Assembly (NCBI RefSeq): GCF_024138165.1
Contig: NZ_CP100000.1
Coordinates: 1,426,001-1,490,000 of the forward strand
Direction of reading: 5' to 3'
Length of the DNA: 64,000 nt
Source of the DNA: Halorussus vallis
GTDB taxonomy: Archaea; Halobacteriota; Halobacteria; Halobacteriales; Haladaptataceae
The notes under the pieces are model-generated. The model saw only the letters and a list, made by a program, of their open reading frames with translations. It was not told the origin of the DNA and searched no databases. Shown one piece after another: positions 1 to 8,257 of this stretch (position 1 is the stretch's first letter; each line of letters begins with the position of its first letter). The translations under genes and the position numbers were made by a program.

Positions 1-612
1 GGCGACAGCGACCCCGCCGACGTCGCCGACGCGCTCGACGACGCCGGCCTCGAAGCGGCCGCCGCCCACGTCGGCATCGACGACCTGGAGGACGACCCCG
101 GCGGCGTCGCCGAAACCTACCGGCAACTCGGCTGCGAGACGCTGGTCGTCCCGTACCTCCCCGAAGCTGACTTCGCGAACGCGAAGGCGGTCGCCGACAC
201 CGGCCGCCGACTGACCGAACTGGCGGCCCGACTCGACGAGGCGGGGGCGAACTTCGCGTACCACAACCACGACCACGAGTTCACGGAACTCGGAGAGTCG
301 TCGGGGTTCGAACTCCTCGCGGGAGAAACCGACATCGACCTCGAACTCGACGTCGGTTGGGCCGACGCGGCGAGCCACGACCCCGTCGACCTGCTGGGCC
401 GCCTCCGCGACCGCGTGCCGCTGGTCCACCTCAAGGACGTGGGCGACGGCGAACCGGTCGAACTCGGCGAGGGCCAGGTCGACGCCGAGGCGTGCGTCGA
501 GGCGGCCCGCGACGCAGGTGCGGAGTGGCTGGTGTACGAACACGACGAACCCACCGACCCCGAGGCCTCGCTCCACCACGGCGCAGAGACGCTGGACTCG
601 CTTTTGGAGTGA
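1..612 (+). CDS. Sugar phosphate isomerase/epimerase (5' end outside window)
   Basis: The reading frame is open from base 1, so the N-terminus lies outside the window; 203 residues are visible before TGA. The visible part looks like the C-terminal two thirds of an AP-endonuclease-2-type TIM barrel (xylose isomerase-like family). Candidate metal-ligand strands are YHNHDHEF, ELDVGW and VHLKD, followed by a late glutamate in WLVYEHDE. Family members isomerise or epimerise sugars or inositols in the cytoplasm. The substrate cannot be read from sequence and no neighbouring pathway gene is seen. The family call is secure; the specific reaction is unknown. Confidence 0.85.
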   Translation, partial: GDSDPADVADALDDAGLEAAAAHVGIDDLEDDPGGVAETYRQLGCETLVVPYLPEADFANAKAVADTGRRLTELAARLDEAGANFAYHNHDHEFTELGESSGFELLAGETDIDLELDVGWADAASHDPVDLLGRLRDRVPLVHLKDVGDGEPVELGEGQVDAEACVEAARDAGAEWLVYEHDEPTDPEASLHHGAETLDSLLE

Positions 613-662
613 CCGCGCCGGTCCCGCCGGGTCGACCGCGCGGGCCTCGTCCTCGACCCGCT

Positions 663-1049
663 CTACGACGGAGTGGCGTCGTTCGACTCGACTTCGGCTT
701 CGTCGCCGGACTCGCGTTCGAACGCGAGTCCGGCGACGAAGCCGAACCACGCGAGGCCGACCCCGAGCGCCGCCGCCGCGAAGTTCGGCCCCGTCTCGAC
801 GCCGTTCAGCAACGCCACCGCGCCGAACGTCGCGACGCCAACGAACGCGGCGCTCGTCCAGTTCGCCCCGTCGGTCCGCCAGAGCGCCGACGGATATCGG
901 AGCGCGATAGTCGCGCCTGCGACCGACACCTGCGCGATTCCGACGAGCAGGATGGGCGTTCGCTCGGCCGCGGGCGTGACGGCGGCGACGCCGCCGGTCG
1001 CGGCCGCACCGACGAGGAGGGCGACGGCGTATCGGAGGACTCTGTGCAT
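663..1049 (-). CDS. Small multi-spanning membrane protein, unknown function
   Basis: This 128-residue hydrophobic protein starts at MHRVLRYAVALL, chosen over an upstream ATG at 1151 because the longer form adds a polar stretch unlike the rest. About four membrane helices are visible (around residues 8-25, 30-48, 65-80 and 85-105), then a short acidic tail. Its 3' end contains a perfect 54-bp palindrome (693-746), so the same peptide, FVAGLAFERESGDEAE, can be read on either strand. It lies downstream of two other minus-strand genes. No family was recognised. Confidence 0.6.
   Translation of the reverse strand: MHRVLRYAVALLVGAAATGGVAAVTPAAERTPILLVGIAQVSVAGATIALRYPSALWRTDGANWTSAAFVGVATFGAVALLNGVETGPNFAAAALGVGLAWFGFVAGLAFERESGDEAEVESNDATPS
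693..746. repeat. 54-bp perfect palindrome inside a coding region
   Basis: Two 27-base arms meet without a spacer around the centre TTCGAA at 719/720; pairing fails only at 692/747. It lies in the last codons of the 663-1049 gene. It is the longest of a set of long palindromes in this window. Confidence 0.95.
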
Positions 1050-1143
1050 GCGCGGGGCTCTCGGTCGACCAAGGTAGTCGTTACGCTCCAGTCGGGAATC
1101 TAATAAATCGGCGATGGCGCTGAACGCCGTTGGCGCAGGGGAC

Positions 1144-1335
1144 TCACTCACCCTGCAGCGCGACGGCGAGTTGCAGGACTAGATAGACCGGAACCACGTA
1201 CATGACGACGAGAGCGACGAGCGCGAACGCACCGACGACCGGGTGCCCGTCGCCCGAACCGGTCTGGAGGAATATCATCGCGGCGAACCACAGCGTCAGC
1301 ACCTGGTACAACTCCGTTCTGTCCATGGAGATCAT
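1144..1335 (-). CDS. Short membrane protein, unknown function
   Basis: This is a 63-residue protein starting MISMDRTELYQVL; a second ATG three codons in is also possible. Two hydrophobic helices span roughly residues 10-24 and 34-60 with a polar hinge (QTGSGDGHP) between them. It sits 53 bases downstream of the glycosyltransferase-like gene on the same strand and may be co-transcribed with it. No family was recognised; the regular codon use and hydrophobic pattern suggest a real gene. Confidence 0.6.
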   Translation of the reverse strand: MISMDRTELYQVLTLWFAAMIFLQTGSGDGHPVVGAFALVALVVMYVVPVYLVLQLAVALQGE

Positions 1336-1388
1336 GTTAGCTACCGGACAGGAACGGGAAGTAGCTTTCGACGTCGCCGCGACTCGCC

Positions 1389-2795
1389 TCACGCGTCCGC
1401 CGGACGGAACACCGCCTCTCCCGGACTCCCGTCGTCGGCGTACCCGAGCGACCGCAGGCCGTAGACGAGGTCGGCGACCGGGGCGTCGACCGCCGCCGAA
1501 AGGTCGCCGAGGGCGACCGGCCCGGGCCGGTCGCCCTCGGCGGTCGGTTCCGCCACCGCGGCGTCGACCCGCCGCAGCGTCTCGTCGTCCTCGAACGCGT
1601 CGACCCGCTCCCCGACGCCCGCACGGAGGCGCTCGTAGGTGCGACGGCCGCACCGCTCGGGGTCCCGGACGCGGGTGACGTATGCCACGAGGCGGTGGTT
1701 CGCTTCGACGGCCGCCTCCCAGTCCTGGACTACCTGGACCGCCAGCGATTCGAGGTCGTCGAGGTCGGCGGTGAGTCGGTAGTCGTCGGGCGCGCAGTCG
1801 TATATCCATGGCCGGTCGCGGAGGAGTAGCACCTGGCCGCTGGCGGCCTGTTCGAACGGCGTGCGGGCCATCGTCTCGTGGTCGCTGGCGCAGATGGCGA
1901 GGTCGCCCGCGTCGAGCGCCCGCCGGTAGCGCTCCTTCGAGCACTCGGGGTAGGCGTCGACGAACTCCCGCTCGGCGAAGCCGTCGGGGATGGGGTCCAT
2001 GTTGGTCATCAGCGTCCGGATTCCGAACTCCTCGTACAGCGTCTCGCCGGCGTCGAGCACCACGTCGAGGTTCTTCTTCCTCCAACCCGACCCCGCGACG
2101 TGGAGGGTTTCGGGTTCGTCGGCGTACGACTCCTCGAACGCCGAGAAATCGAGCGGACTCCCGGTTTCGAGCGCGTCAGCGACCAGGTCGTCGAGAAAGT
2201 CGTCGTCGAGGAACTCGCCGGCGTACTCGCGCATTCGGTCGGCGTCGACGCCCGCCTTGAACCACAGGTCGTCGACGAACGTCGCCATCGCGGTCTCGAC
2301 CTTGGTCGGCGCGTCGTTGGGGTACCCCCGGCCGTGGCGCTTGAACGGGAGTCGGAGGTCGTGGACGTAGCCCACGAGTTCGACCGGTTGGACCGCCGCT
2401 TCGCTGCCGCCGCTGAGTCGGTGGAGCCACTTGTAGAGGTCGTACCGGCCCGTCACGTGCTGGTCGACCACGGCGTCGACGTAGGCCCCGCGGTCGTAGA
2501 TTCGCTCCTCTATCGTGCGCAGTTGGGCCTCGGTGTAGCCCGTCTCGGAGAAGGCGTCCTCGTGCTCGTGGCCGGCCATGAACGGTTCGGCCTCGACGAG
2601 CGTTACGCGCTCGCGGTCGGCGTGGACGTACTCGGGGTCGTAGTTCGCGGCTTCGGGCGGCGCGAGTAGCCAGTAGACGTGGAGATTCGGGTCGCGGTCC
2701 AGCCACTCGTCGACCAACTGGACGGCGTCTTCGAGCGTGCCGTTGGCCGTCGCGTCGTCCGGGCGGTACAACTCTGGAACGAAGAGAACGCGCAA
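1389..2795 (-). CDS. GT-B-type glycosyltransferase-like protein
   Basis: This 468-residue cytoplasmic protein has a Rossmann-like N-terminus (RVLFVPELYRPDD) and a C-terminal half resembling GT-B glycosyltransferases. There, LHVAGSGWRKKN looks like the second nucleotide-binding domain and PFEQAASGQVLLL sits where GT-B enzymes have their glutamate motif. I start it at a TTG (2795) so it begins directly with the first beta strand; GGTGG lies 6 bases upstream. An in-frame ATG at 2840 would add 15 residues and intrude on the divergent moeA promoter. The C-terminal part carries a 38-bp palindrome. Donor and acceptor are unknown. Confidence 0.7.
   Translation of the reverse strand: MRVLFVPELYRPDDATANGTLEDAVQLVDEWLDRDPNLHVYWLLAPPEAANYDPEYVHADRERVTLVEAEPFMAGHEHEDAFSETGYTEAQLRTIEERIYDRGAYVDAVVDQHVTGRYDLYKWLHRLSGGSEAAVQPVELVGYVHDLRLPFKRHGRGYPNDAPTKVETAMATFVDDLWFKAGVDADRMREYAGEFLDDDFLDDLVADALETGSPLDFSAFEESYADEPETLHVAGSGWRKKNLDVVLDAGETLYEEFGIRTLMTNMDPIPDGFAEREFVDAYPECSKERYRRALDAGDLAICASDHETMARTPFEQAASGQVLLLRDRPWIYDCAPDDYRLTADLDDLESLAVQVVQDWEAAVEANHRLVAYVTRVRDPERCGRRTYERLRAGVGERVDAFEDDETLRRVDAAVAEPTAEGDRPGPVALGDLSAAVDAPVADLVYGLRSLGYADDGSPGEAVFRPADA
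1505..1542. repeat. 38-bp perfect palindrome inside the glycosyltransferase-like gene
   Basis: Two 19-base arms meet at 1523/1524 without a spacer. It encodes a Gly/Asp/Pro-rich stretch near the C-terminus (AEGDRPGPVALGD), a probable linker rather than a folded core. Confidence 0.93.
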
Positions 2796-2905
2796 ATCGA
2801 ATCCACCCGTGAGAACGACGACGGAGGGCGTCTTTACCATAGTGGCCGGACGCGAATCCGCGGCGACGCCACCGCCCGCGGGCGGGCGGTCCCGGCGCAC
2901 GTTCA

Positions 2906-2913
2906 CCTTTATC
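2906..2913 (+). promoter_or_regulatory. TATA-like box for moeA
   Basis: CCTTTATC lies about 28 bases before the moeA ATG (2938). That spacing puts transcription start at or next to the start codon, as in haloarchaeal leaderless genes. No Shine-Dalgarno is seen. Confidence 0.6.
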
Positions 2914-2937
2914 CCCGGCGCGGCCCAATCGGGTCGC

Positions 2938-4878
2938 ATGTCCGAACGAAAGGAGTTCCGGGACCTCGCGTCGCCCGCCGAGGCCCGGGAGGCCATCGCG
3001 TCCCTCGACCTCGAACCAGAGGCCGAGACGGTGCCGCTGGACGGCGCCCGCGGCCGGGTGCTGGCCGAGCGACTCGACGCCGGCATCGACGTCCCCGGGT
3101 TCGACCGCGCGAGCATGGACGGTTACGCGGTGCGCGCCCGCGACACCTTCGGCGCCGACGAAACCGACCCCGCCAGCCTCGACCTCGTCGGGGCGGTCCA
3201 CGCGGGCGCGGAACCCGACGTCGAAGTCGGCGACGGCGAGGCGGCCGAAATCTCGACCGGCGCGGTGATGCCACCCGGCGCCGACGCCGTGGTGATGGTC
3301 GAGCGAACGGACGCGCCGGAAGGTGGCGACGCCGTGTCGGTCTACGACGCGGTCGCGCCCGGCGACCACGTGATGACCGCGGGCGCCGACATCGCGGCCG
3401 GCGAGCGCGCGCTCGGCCCCGGCACCCAGATTACGCCCCGCGAAATCGGGCTCCTGTCGGCGCTCGGTGTCGACGAGGTACCGGTCCGCGGGCGACCCCA
3501 GGTCGGCATCGTCTCGACCGGCGACGAACTGGTCCGGCCCGGCGACGAACTCGACGCCGACGCCGGCGAGATCTACGACGTCAACAGCTACACCGTCGCC
3601 GCCGCCGTCGAGGAGGCCGGCGGCAAGCCGGTGGTCTACCCCCACGCCGGCGACGAGTACGACGAGATGGAGCGGACGCTACGGCGGGCGGCCGACGACT
3701 GCGACCTGGTGCTCTCCTCGGGGTCGACCAGCGCCAGCGCGGTCGACGTCATCTACCGGGTCGTCGAGGACCGCGGCGAACTCCTGCTCCACGGCGTCTC
3801 GGTCAAGCCCGGCAAGCCGATGCTAGTCGGGCGACTCGACACGTCGGCCTACGTCGGCCTGCCCGGCTACCCCGTCTCGGCGCTGACCATCTTCCGGACC
3901 TTCGTCGCGCCGGCGATTCGCCGGGCCGCCGGCGTTCCGGAACCCGCGACCGCGACCGTCGAGGCCCGGATGGCCGCCGAGGAGCGCTACGGCGAGGGCC
4001 GCACCCGGATGCTCCCGGTGGGGTTGGTCGCGTCCGGCGAGTCGCGCCGCGACTCGCCGGACGCGAGCGGTGACGGTGCGGACGGCGACCTGCTGGCCTA
4101 CACCGTCGACAAGGGCAGCGGCGCGACCACCAGCCTCGTGGAGGCCGACGGCGTGGTCGAGGTCCACGCCGACACCGCCTACGTCGCCGAGGGCGAGGCG
4201 GTCGAGGTCGAGTTATTCTCGCCGGACGTGCGGCCGCCGACGGTCCTCGGTGCGGGCGAGGACGACCCCGCGCTCGCGCGCCTGCTCGATGCGCTCGACC
4301 GACCGCGCTACCTCGCGGTCGGGTCCCGGGAGGGCCTGCGGCGGCTCCGGGACGGCGTGCCCGACTTCGCGGTGACCACCGGCGGCGACGCGACGGACCG
4401 GGGCGTCGAGGCCGAGGAACTCGGCTCCTACGAGCGCGAGTGGGGACTGGTCGTCCCGGCCGGCAACCCGGAGGGAATCGAGGGGCTGGCCGACCTGGTG
4501 GACCGCGAACTGCGATTCGTCAATCGCGGCACCGACTCGGGACTCCGGACGACGCTCGGTAACGCGCTGGCGGCCCTCGCCGAGGAGCGCGGAACGACGC
4601 GCCACGAACTCGTCGACGCCATCGACGGCTTCGAACTGACGACCAAGGCCCACGAGAGTCCGGCGCGCCGAGTCGCGGATGGGAAGGCCGACGTCGGCCT
4701 CGGACTCCGCGCGACCGCCGAGAAACTCGGCCTCGGATTCGTCTCGCTCGGGACCGAGACGGTCCGCGTGCTGGCGAATCCCGAGCGGACGGAGAAGACG
4801 GGCGTTCGCGAACTCGCGGACGCGCTCGACGAGGAGCTAGTCGGTGTACTCGACGGACTGGCCGGATTCGGCCAGTAG
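2938..4878 (+). CDS. moeA: Molybdopterin molybdenumtransferase MoeA fused to a PBP-like domain
   Basis: This 646-residue protein acts in molybdenum/tungsten cofactor synthesis. Residues 1 to about 360 are MoeA: GFDRASMDGYAVRA, EISTGAVMPPGADAVV, VGIVSTGDELV, LSSGSTSASAVDV and GLPGYPVSAL match the conserved MoeA loops. Residues from about 435 onward form a periplasmic-binding-protein-like domain (LAVGSREGLRRL, NRGTDSGLRTT, VADGKADVGLGLRATA), a fusion known in archaeal MoeA proteins and thought to bind molybdate, tungstate or an intermediate. A linker with a 39-bp palindrome joins them. The gene overlaps the convergent HAD gene by 42 bases. A likely client, the sulfite-oxidase-like enzyme, lies at 30140-30736. 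Confidence 0.95.
   Translation: MSERKEFRDLASPAEAREAIASLDLEPEAETVPLDGARGRVLAERLDAGIDVPGFDRASMDGYAVRARDTFGADETDPASLDLVGAVHAGAEPDVEVGDGEAAEISTGAVMPPGADAVVMVERTDAPEGGDAVSVYDAVAPGDHVMTAGADIAAGERALGPGTQITPREIGLLSALGVDEVPVRGRPQVGIVSTGDELVRPGDELDADAGEIYDVNSYTVAAAVEEAGGKPVVYPHAGDEYDEMERTLRRAADDCDLVLSSGSTSASAVDVIYRVVEDRGELLLHGVSVKPGKPMLVGRLDTSAYVGLPGYPVSALTIFRTFVAPAIRRAAGVPEPATATVEARMAAEERYGEGRTRMLPVGLVASGESRRDSPDASGDGADGDLLAYTVDKGSGATTSLVEADGVVEVHADTAYVAEGEAVEVELFSPDVRPPTVLGAGEDDPALARLLDALDRPRYLAVGSREGLRRLRDGVPDFAVTTGGDATDRGVEAEELGSYEREWGLVVPAGNPEGIEGLADLVDRELRFVNRGTDSGLRTTLGNALAALAEERGTTRHELVDAIDGFELTTKAHESPARRVADGKADVGLGLRATAEKLGLGFVSLGTETVRVLANPERTEKTGVRELADALDEELVGVLDGLAGFGQ
4028..4066. repeat. 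39-bp palindrome at the MoeA/PBP domain junction
   Basis: Two perfect 19-base arms with a 1-base spacer (4047) encode ASGESRRDSPDAS, the hydrophilic linker between the catalytic MoeA part and the PBP-like part. Confidence 0.94.
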
Positions 4879-5502
4879 TTCGTCGAAGCTCTCGACCCGG
4901 TAGTCGCCGAGGACGCACTGCTCGCGGCGGTGGTGGCCGTGGCGCTCGACGTGGATGGCGTCGAGGCCGGCGTTCCACGCCGCGCCAACGTCGCTGGCGC
5001 CGTCGCCCGCGTAGACGCCGACGTGGTCGTCGGCGTCGGCACCGATTTGCTTGCGGGCGTGGTGGAGCGGCGCGGGGTCGGGCTTCCAGCCCAGGTCGGC
5101 GTCGCAGCAGACGACCGCGTCGAACCAGTCGCGGATGTCGAGTTCGTCAAGCACGGGGCCGGTGAGGAACGACTGGCAGTGAGTGACGAGGCCGACCGGA
5201 CAGTCGAGGTCCCCGACGAACGCGGCGTCGTCGTAGAGGTAAGTTTCGCGGGCGCGGCGCTGGGGGTCCTCGACGTCGTGGAAGACCGCCCAGAACTCCT
5301 CGGGGTCGATGCCCCACTCGCGGAGTTGGGCGTCGCGGCTCCCGCCGAGGCCGTGCCAGAGGAGTTCGGCTTCGCGGTCGGTGAACTTCCGGCCCAGTCG
5401 GTCGCCGACACGGTCGAACACCGACCGGGGGTACGCCCAGTCGACGTCGATGAGCGTGCCGTCGAGGTCGAGGAGCCAGAAGTCGTATTCGCGGGCGACC
5501 AT
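4837..5502 (-). CDS. HAD-superfamily hydrolase
   Basis: This 221-residue phosphatase-like protein has all haloacid dehalogenase motifs: LLDLDGTL near the N-terminus (nucleophile and acid aspartates), VTHC in the motif II position, GWKPDP with the motif III lysine, and YAGDGASDV for the metal aspartates. A helical cap lies between motifs I and II, as in phosphoglycolate phosphatase-like enzymes. I chose the start MVAREYDFWLLD; an upstream ATG adds 16 basic and hydrophobic residues that do not fit the fold. The last 42 bases overlap the 3' end of moeA on the other strand. The substrate is unknown. Confidence 0.9.
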   Translation of the reverse strand: MVAREYDFWLLDLDGTLIDVDWAYPRSVFDRVGDRLGRKFTDREAELLWHGLGGSRDAQLREWGIDPEEFWAVFHDVEDPQRRARETYLYDDAAFVGDLDCPVGLVTHCQSFLTGPVLDELDIRDWFDAVVCCDADLGWKPDPAPLHHARKQIGADADDHVGVYAGDGASDVGAAWNAGLDAIHVERHGHHRREQCVLGDYRVESFDELLAESGQSVEYTD

Positions 5503-5593
5503 GAGGACACGCTGGTAAGCCCTCGGGAAAAATAAACGTTTCCGATGCACTGTCCGGGTCGGCGGTCCGGCGTCCCGCTCGAGTCGGACGCGG

Positions 5594-5968
5594 CTACTCG
5601 CGCTCGACCTCCAGCGAACTCCCGAGGTACTTGTTGAGCACCTCCGACACCGAGTCGGCCTTGAACGATTCGAGGTCGGCGGCGATCTCGTCCTTCAGCG
5701 CTTCCAGGTACTCCTCGTCGGTTTCCAACGCCCGGTACTCGACGCCTGTGACTGCGACGCCGAGCGCCTCTTCGGTGAGTTCGCGGAAGTGGCGCTTGTC
5801 GTTGACCTCGCCGCGCCAGAGGTTGTCGCGGAAGAACCGCCAGCCGTCCTCGCCCGGCGGGTCGGCTTCGCGATAGAGACGCGTCTCGAACTCCGCGGGG
5901 TCGACAGAGACGCCCTCGGCCGCGGGTTCGAGGCGGAAGCGCACGGCGAAGACGTAGCGGGCGTCCAT
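5594..5968 (-). CDS. LWR-salt family protein
   Basis: This 124-residue acidic protein has the layout of the haloarchaeal LWR-salt family: N-terminal YVFAVRFRLEP, the name-giving DNLWRGEVND followed by KRHFRELTEEALGV, and a helical C-terminus ending KYLGSSLEVERE. The family is confined to halophilic archaea and has no known function. It is 9 bases downstream of the pterin dehydratase gene on the same strand, so the two probably form an operon. Confidence 0.88.
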   Translation of the reverse strand: MDARYVFAVRFRLEPAAEGVSVDPAEFETRLYREADPPGEDGWRFFRDNLWRGEVNDKRHFRELTEEALGVAVTGVEYRALETDEEYLEALKDEIAADLESFKADSVSEVLNKYLGSSLEVERE

Positions 5969-5977
5969 GGCTCTCGC

Positions 5978-6253
5978 TCACCGGAGGTCGTTCGACAGCT
6001 CCGCCATGTCGACGTCCTTCTCGGTGATGCCGCCCTCCTCGTGGCTCGTGAACCGGATTTCGACCTCCTCGTAGCGAATCTCGATGGTCGGGTGGTGGAA
6101 CTCCTCCTCGGCCAACTCGGCGACTTCGCTCGCGAACGCGACGCCTTCGAGGTAGTCGTCGAACTCGTAGACGCGGACGATCTCGTCGCCTTCTCGCGTC
6201 CACCCGTCCGGAAGCTGACTCTGGATCTCGTCGTCGGATAGCAGGTCGGCCAT
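5978..6253 (-). CDS. 4a-hydroxytetrahydrobiopterin dehydratase (pterin-4-alpha-carbinolamine dehydratase)
   Basis: This 91-residue protein matches the small PCD/DCoH fold: an N-terminal LLSDDEI...LPDGW, then FDDYLEGVAFASEVAELAEE and the catalytic-type EFHHPTIEIRYEEVEIRFTS. The usual [E/D]-x3-H-H-P motif is intact (EEEFHHP). Family members dehydrate 4a-hydroxy-tetrahydropterin during cofactor recycling. A TATA-like box about 26 bases upstream of the ATG suggests a leaderless transcript that continues into the LWR-salt gene. Confidence 0.93.
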   Translation of the reverse strand: MADLLSDDEIQSQLPDGWTREGDEIVRVYEFDDYLEGVAFASEVAELAEEEFHHPTIEIRYEEVEIRFTSHEEGGITEKDVDMAELSNDLR

Positions 6254-6274
6254 ACGAGACGCTATCGGCGGCCG

Positions 6275-6283
6275 CGAAAATAA
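6275..6283 (-). promoter_or_regulatory. TATA-like box for the pterin dehydratase operon
   Basis: On the minus strand CTTTATTTT lies 22-30 bases before the ATG at 6253, the spacing expected for a leaderless haloarchaeal promoter. Confidence 0.6.
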
Positions 6284-6436
6284 AGCTCCCCGCCGAACGC
6301 CGAACGTGGGCGACCGTCCGAGGGCGAGAGAGCGAGTACAGGTATGCAAGCGAAATTAGCGCAAGTCGTACGGGGAACACCCCGCGAGTTGGTCCCGGCT
6401 TCCCTCATAAAGGTTCGCGCAACCTCACAGCCGACC

Positions 6437-6545
6437 CGGCGCGCGCTGGCGCGACCCAGCGGTTGGGTCGCGCCCATGCGCGCGAGGGATGACCAAGTGA
6501 GCGACAGCGAACGAGGGAGTCGGCTGGGGAGGCGTGTGGCGGTCG
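6437..6545 (+). repeat. Dispersed intergenic repeat family A, copy 1
   Basis: The repeat opens with GGCGCGCGCTGGCGCG, folds into a hairpin (11-base arms GGCGCGACCCA / TGGGTCGCGCC), continues CATGCGCGCGAGGGATGA and ends with GTCGGCTGGGGAGG. Related copies in the same orientation are at about 17955 and 21285. The gene-free space 6254-6712 otherwise holds the palindrome and T-runs listed next. Translations of this repeat are spurious reading frames. Confidence 0.85.
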
Positions 6546-6582
6546 CGGTGCGGTGGCGGAAGACGAACCGAGAATCGAAGAT

Positions 6583-6622
6583 GCGCTGACGCCGAGTCGC
6601 CACGGCGACTCGGCGTCAGCGC
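6583..6622. repeat. 40-bp palindrome between family A copy 1 and hemA
   Basis: Two perfect 19-base arms are separated by AC (6602-6603). On the plus strand the hairpin is followed by T6 (6629-6634) and a second T6 (6643-6648), so it could end a plus-strand transcript running through repeat A, although no plus-strand gene precedes it. Confidence 0.93.
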
Positions 6623-6698
6623 GTGTCCTTTTTTGGTCCAGCTTTTTTCGAGGAGCGGTGGCCGGAGTGCCGGAGGCACTCACGGCCACCCGACGAAG

Positions 6699-6704
6699 AA
6701 AAAA
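6699..6704 (-). terminator. Oligo-T terminator after hemA
   Basis: On the minus strand a T6 run begins 9 bases after the hemA stop and is followed by an imperfect hairpin (6658-6690). Oligo-T directly after the stop is typical of archaeal terminators. Confidence 0.5.
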
Positions 6705-6712
6705 GGTGGTGG

Positions 6713-8083
6713 CTAATCGTCGTCGTCCGCCGTAACGCTCGCCGGGGCGCCGTCGGGGAGCGCGCTCTCGGAGAGCTCGTCGGCGCCGTCCATCGCGCGC
6801 TCGACGAACTCCGGCGGACCGGCGTCGTCCTCCTCGCCGAAGTCGGGGTTGAACAGCTGGAGGGCGGTGTTGATGGTGGTCCAGTCGTCGTCGGCCGCGG
6901 CGTCGCGCAGGCTCTTGGTCGGGGCCGCGAGCAACTGGGAAACCAGCGCGTCGGCCATCGACTCGACCACGGCGCGCTGGTCGTCGCTCAGGTCGCCGTG
7001 GGCGTCGAGTTTCGAGAGCGCCTCGGAGAGTTCGCGGGCCTTGACCCGCTCGGCGCTCTCGTACATGGTCGAGATGACCTCGTCGGCGCGCTTGCGCTTG
7101 TAACCTTCGAGCAGGCGCTCGAACTCGCGGTCGATCATCGTTTCGACCGACTCGGCGGCCGCCCGGCGGCGGCGCTTCGTCTCGTCGGTGACCGACTCCA
7201 GGGCCGCCATGTCGTAGACGGTGACGCCGTCGAGCGCGCTCGCGGCGGGCGAGACGTCCCGCGGTTGAGCGATGTCGACGACGAGCGTCCGGCCGCGGTC
7301 GGCGAGCGTCCCGGCGTCGAGGACGTGGGACTCGCTGCCGGTCGCCGACACCACCACGTCGGCGGCGTCGAGCGCGGTGGCCAGCGCGTCGAGGCTCACC
7401 GCGCGGGCGTCGGCGGCGTCGACCTCCTCGGCCACGCCGGCCGCCCGTTCGACCGACCGGTTGGCGACGTACAGCGTCGCGACGTTCGCGTCGGCGAGCG
7501 CGTGGGCCGCGATGGTGCCCATCTCGCCCGCGCCGACGACGAGCGCCGTCGCGCCGTCGAGGTCGCGGTGCTCGTCGAGCAGCGACACCGCCGCGCTCCC
7601 GATGGAAACCGCGCCGTCGTTGATGGCGGTCTCGGTTCGGGCGCGCTCGCCGACGTGGATGGCCTTCGTCACCGCGTCGTCGAGCATCGGTCCGATGGCG
7701 CCGACCTCGCGGGCCGTCTCGTAGGCGCGCCGGACCTGGCCGATGATCTGGTCCTCGCCGACGACGAGCGATTCGAGTCCCGCCGCGACCCGCATGAGGT
7801 GGCGCAGGCTCTCCTCGTGGTTCATCTCGACGGTCGCGTGGCTCTCCATGTCGGGGGCGAAGTCGCCGAGGATCGCGCGACCGGTCGCGGCCGCGTCGGT
7901 GACGACGTAGGCCTCGAAGCGGTTGCACGTCTGGAGCACGTACGCCTCGCGGACGCCCGGCGCGTCGAGCAGTCGCCCGAGCGTGGTCGCCTCGTCGGCG
8001 TGGCAGGCGCTCGCGACGTCGTCGAGGCTCGCGCTCTCGTGGGTGACGCGCATCCCGGAGACCACGCCCGTCCCCGCCGTCAC
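6713..8083 (-). CDS. hemA: Glutamyl-tRNA reductase
   Basis: This 456-residue enzyme reduces glutamyl-tRNA(Glu) to glutamate-1-semialdehyde, the first committed step of tetrapyrrole synthesis. It has the catalytic cysteine in LQTCNRFEAY (residue 53), the binding segment VAAGLESLVVGEDQIIGQV, the NADPH loop VVGAGEMG and a C-terminal helical dimerisation domain. The GTG at 8083 is chosen because GGAGGT lies eight bases upstream and the product then starts like other haloarchaeal HemA proteins; an ATG 40 codons upstream would add an unrelated tail. A siroheme-pathway gene, often upstream of hemA in haloarchaea, is absent here. Confidence 0.95.
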   Translation of the reverse strand: MTAGTGVVSGMRVTHESASLDDVASACHADEATTLGRLLDAPGVREAYVLQTCNRFEAYVVTDAAATGRAILGDFAPDMESHATVEMNHEESLRHLMRVAAGLESLVVGEDQIIGQVRRAYETAREVGAIGPMLDDAVTKAIHVGERARTETAINDGAVSIGSAAVSLLDEHRDLDGATALVVGAGEMGTIAAHALADANVATLYVANRSVERAAGVAEEVDAADARAVSLDALATALDAADVVVSATGSESHVLDAGTLADRGRTLVVDIAQPRDVSPAASALDGVTVYDMAALESVTDETKRRRRAAAESVETMIDREFERLLEGYKRKRADEVISTMYESAERVKARELSEALSKLDAHGDLSDDQRAVVESMADALVSQLLAAPTKSLRDAAADDDWTTINTALQLFNPDFGEEDDAGPPEFVERAMDGADELSESALPDGAPASVTADDDD

Positions 8084-8091
8084 GGATACCG

Positions 8092-8097
8092 ACCTCC
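8092..8097 (-). promoter_or_regulatory. Shine-Dalgarno that decides the hemA start
   Basis: GGAGGT on the minus strand is followed by eight bases and the GTG at 8083. It supports the shorter HemA. Confidence 0.7.
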
Positions 8098-8257
8098 CGA
8101 GAGTGTACCGGATAGTTTCCAGGTCATGTTTGCACCCTGCGGACGACACCGTCCGCTCCGTTCTTAGCGGGTCTAGGAATGGCCGGTACGTAAAGCCTTT
8201 CAAACGAAACAGATTCCGCCGGTGTCTCGGAGAGCGTGCCGGTCTTGCCCGACGATG

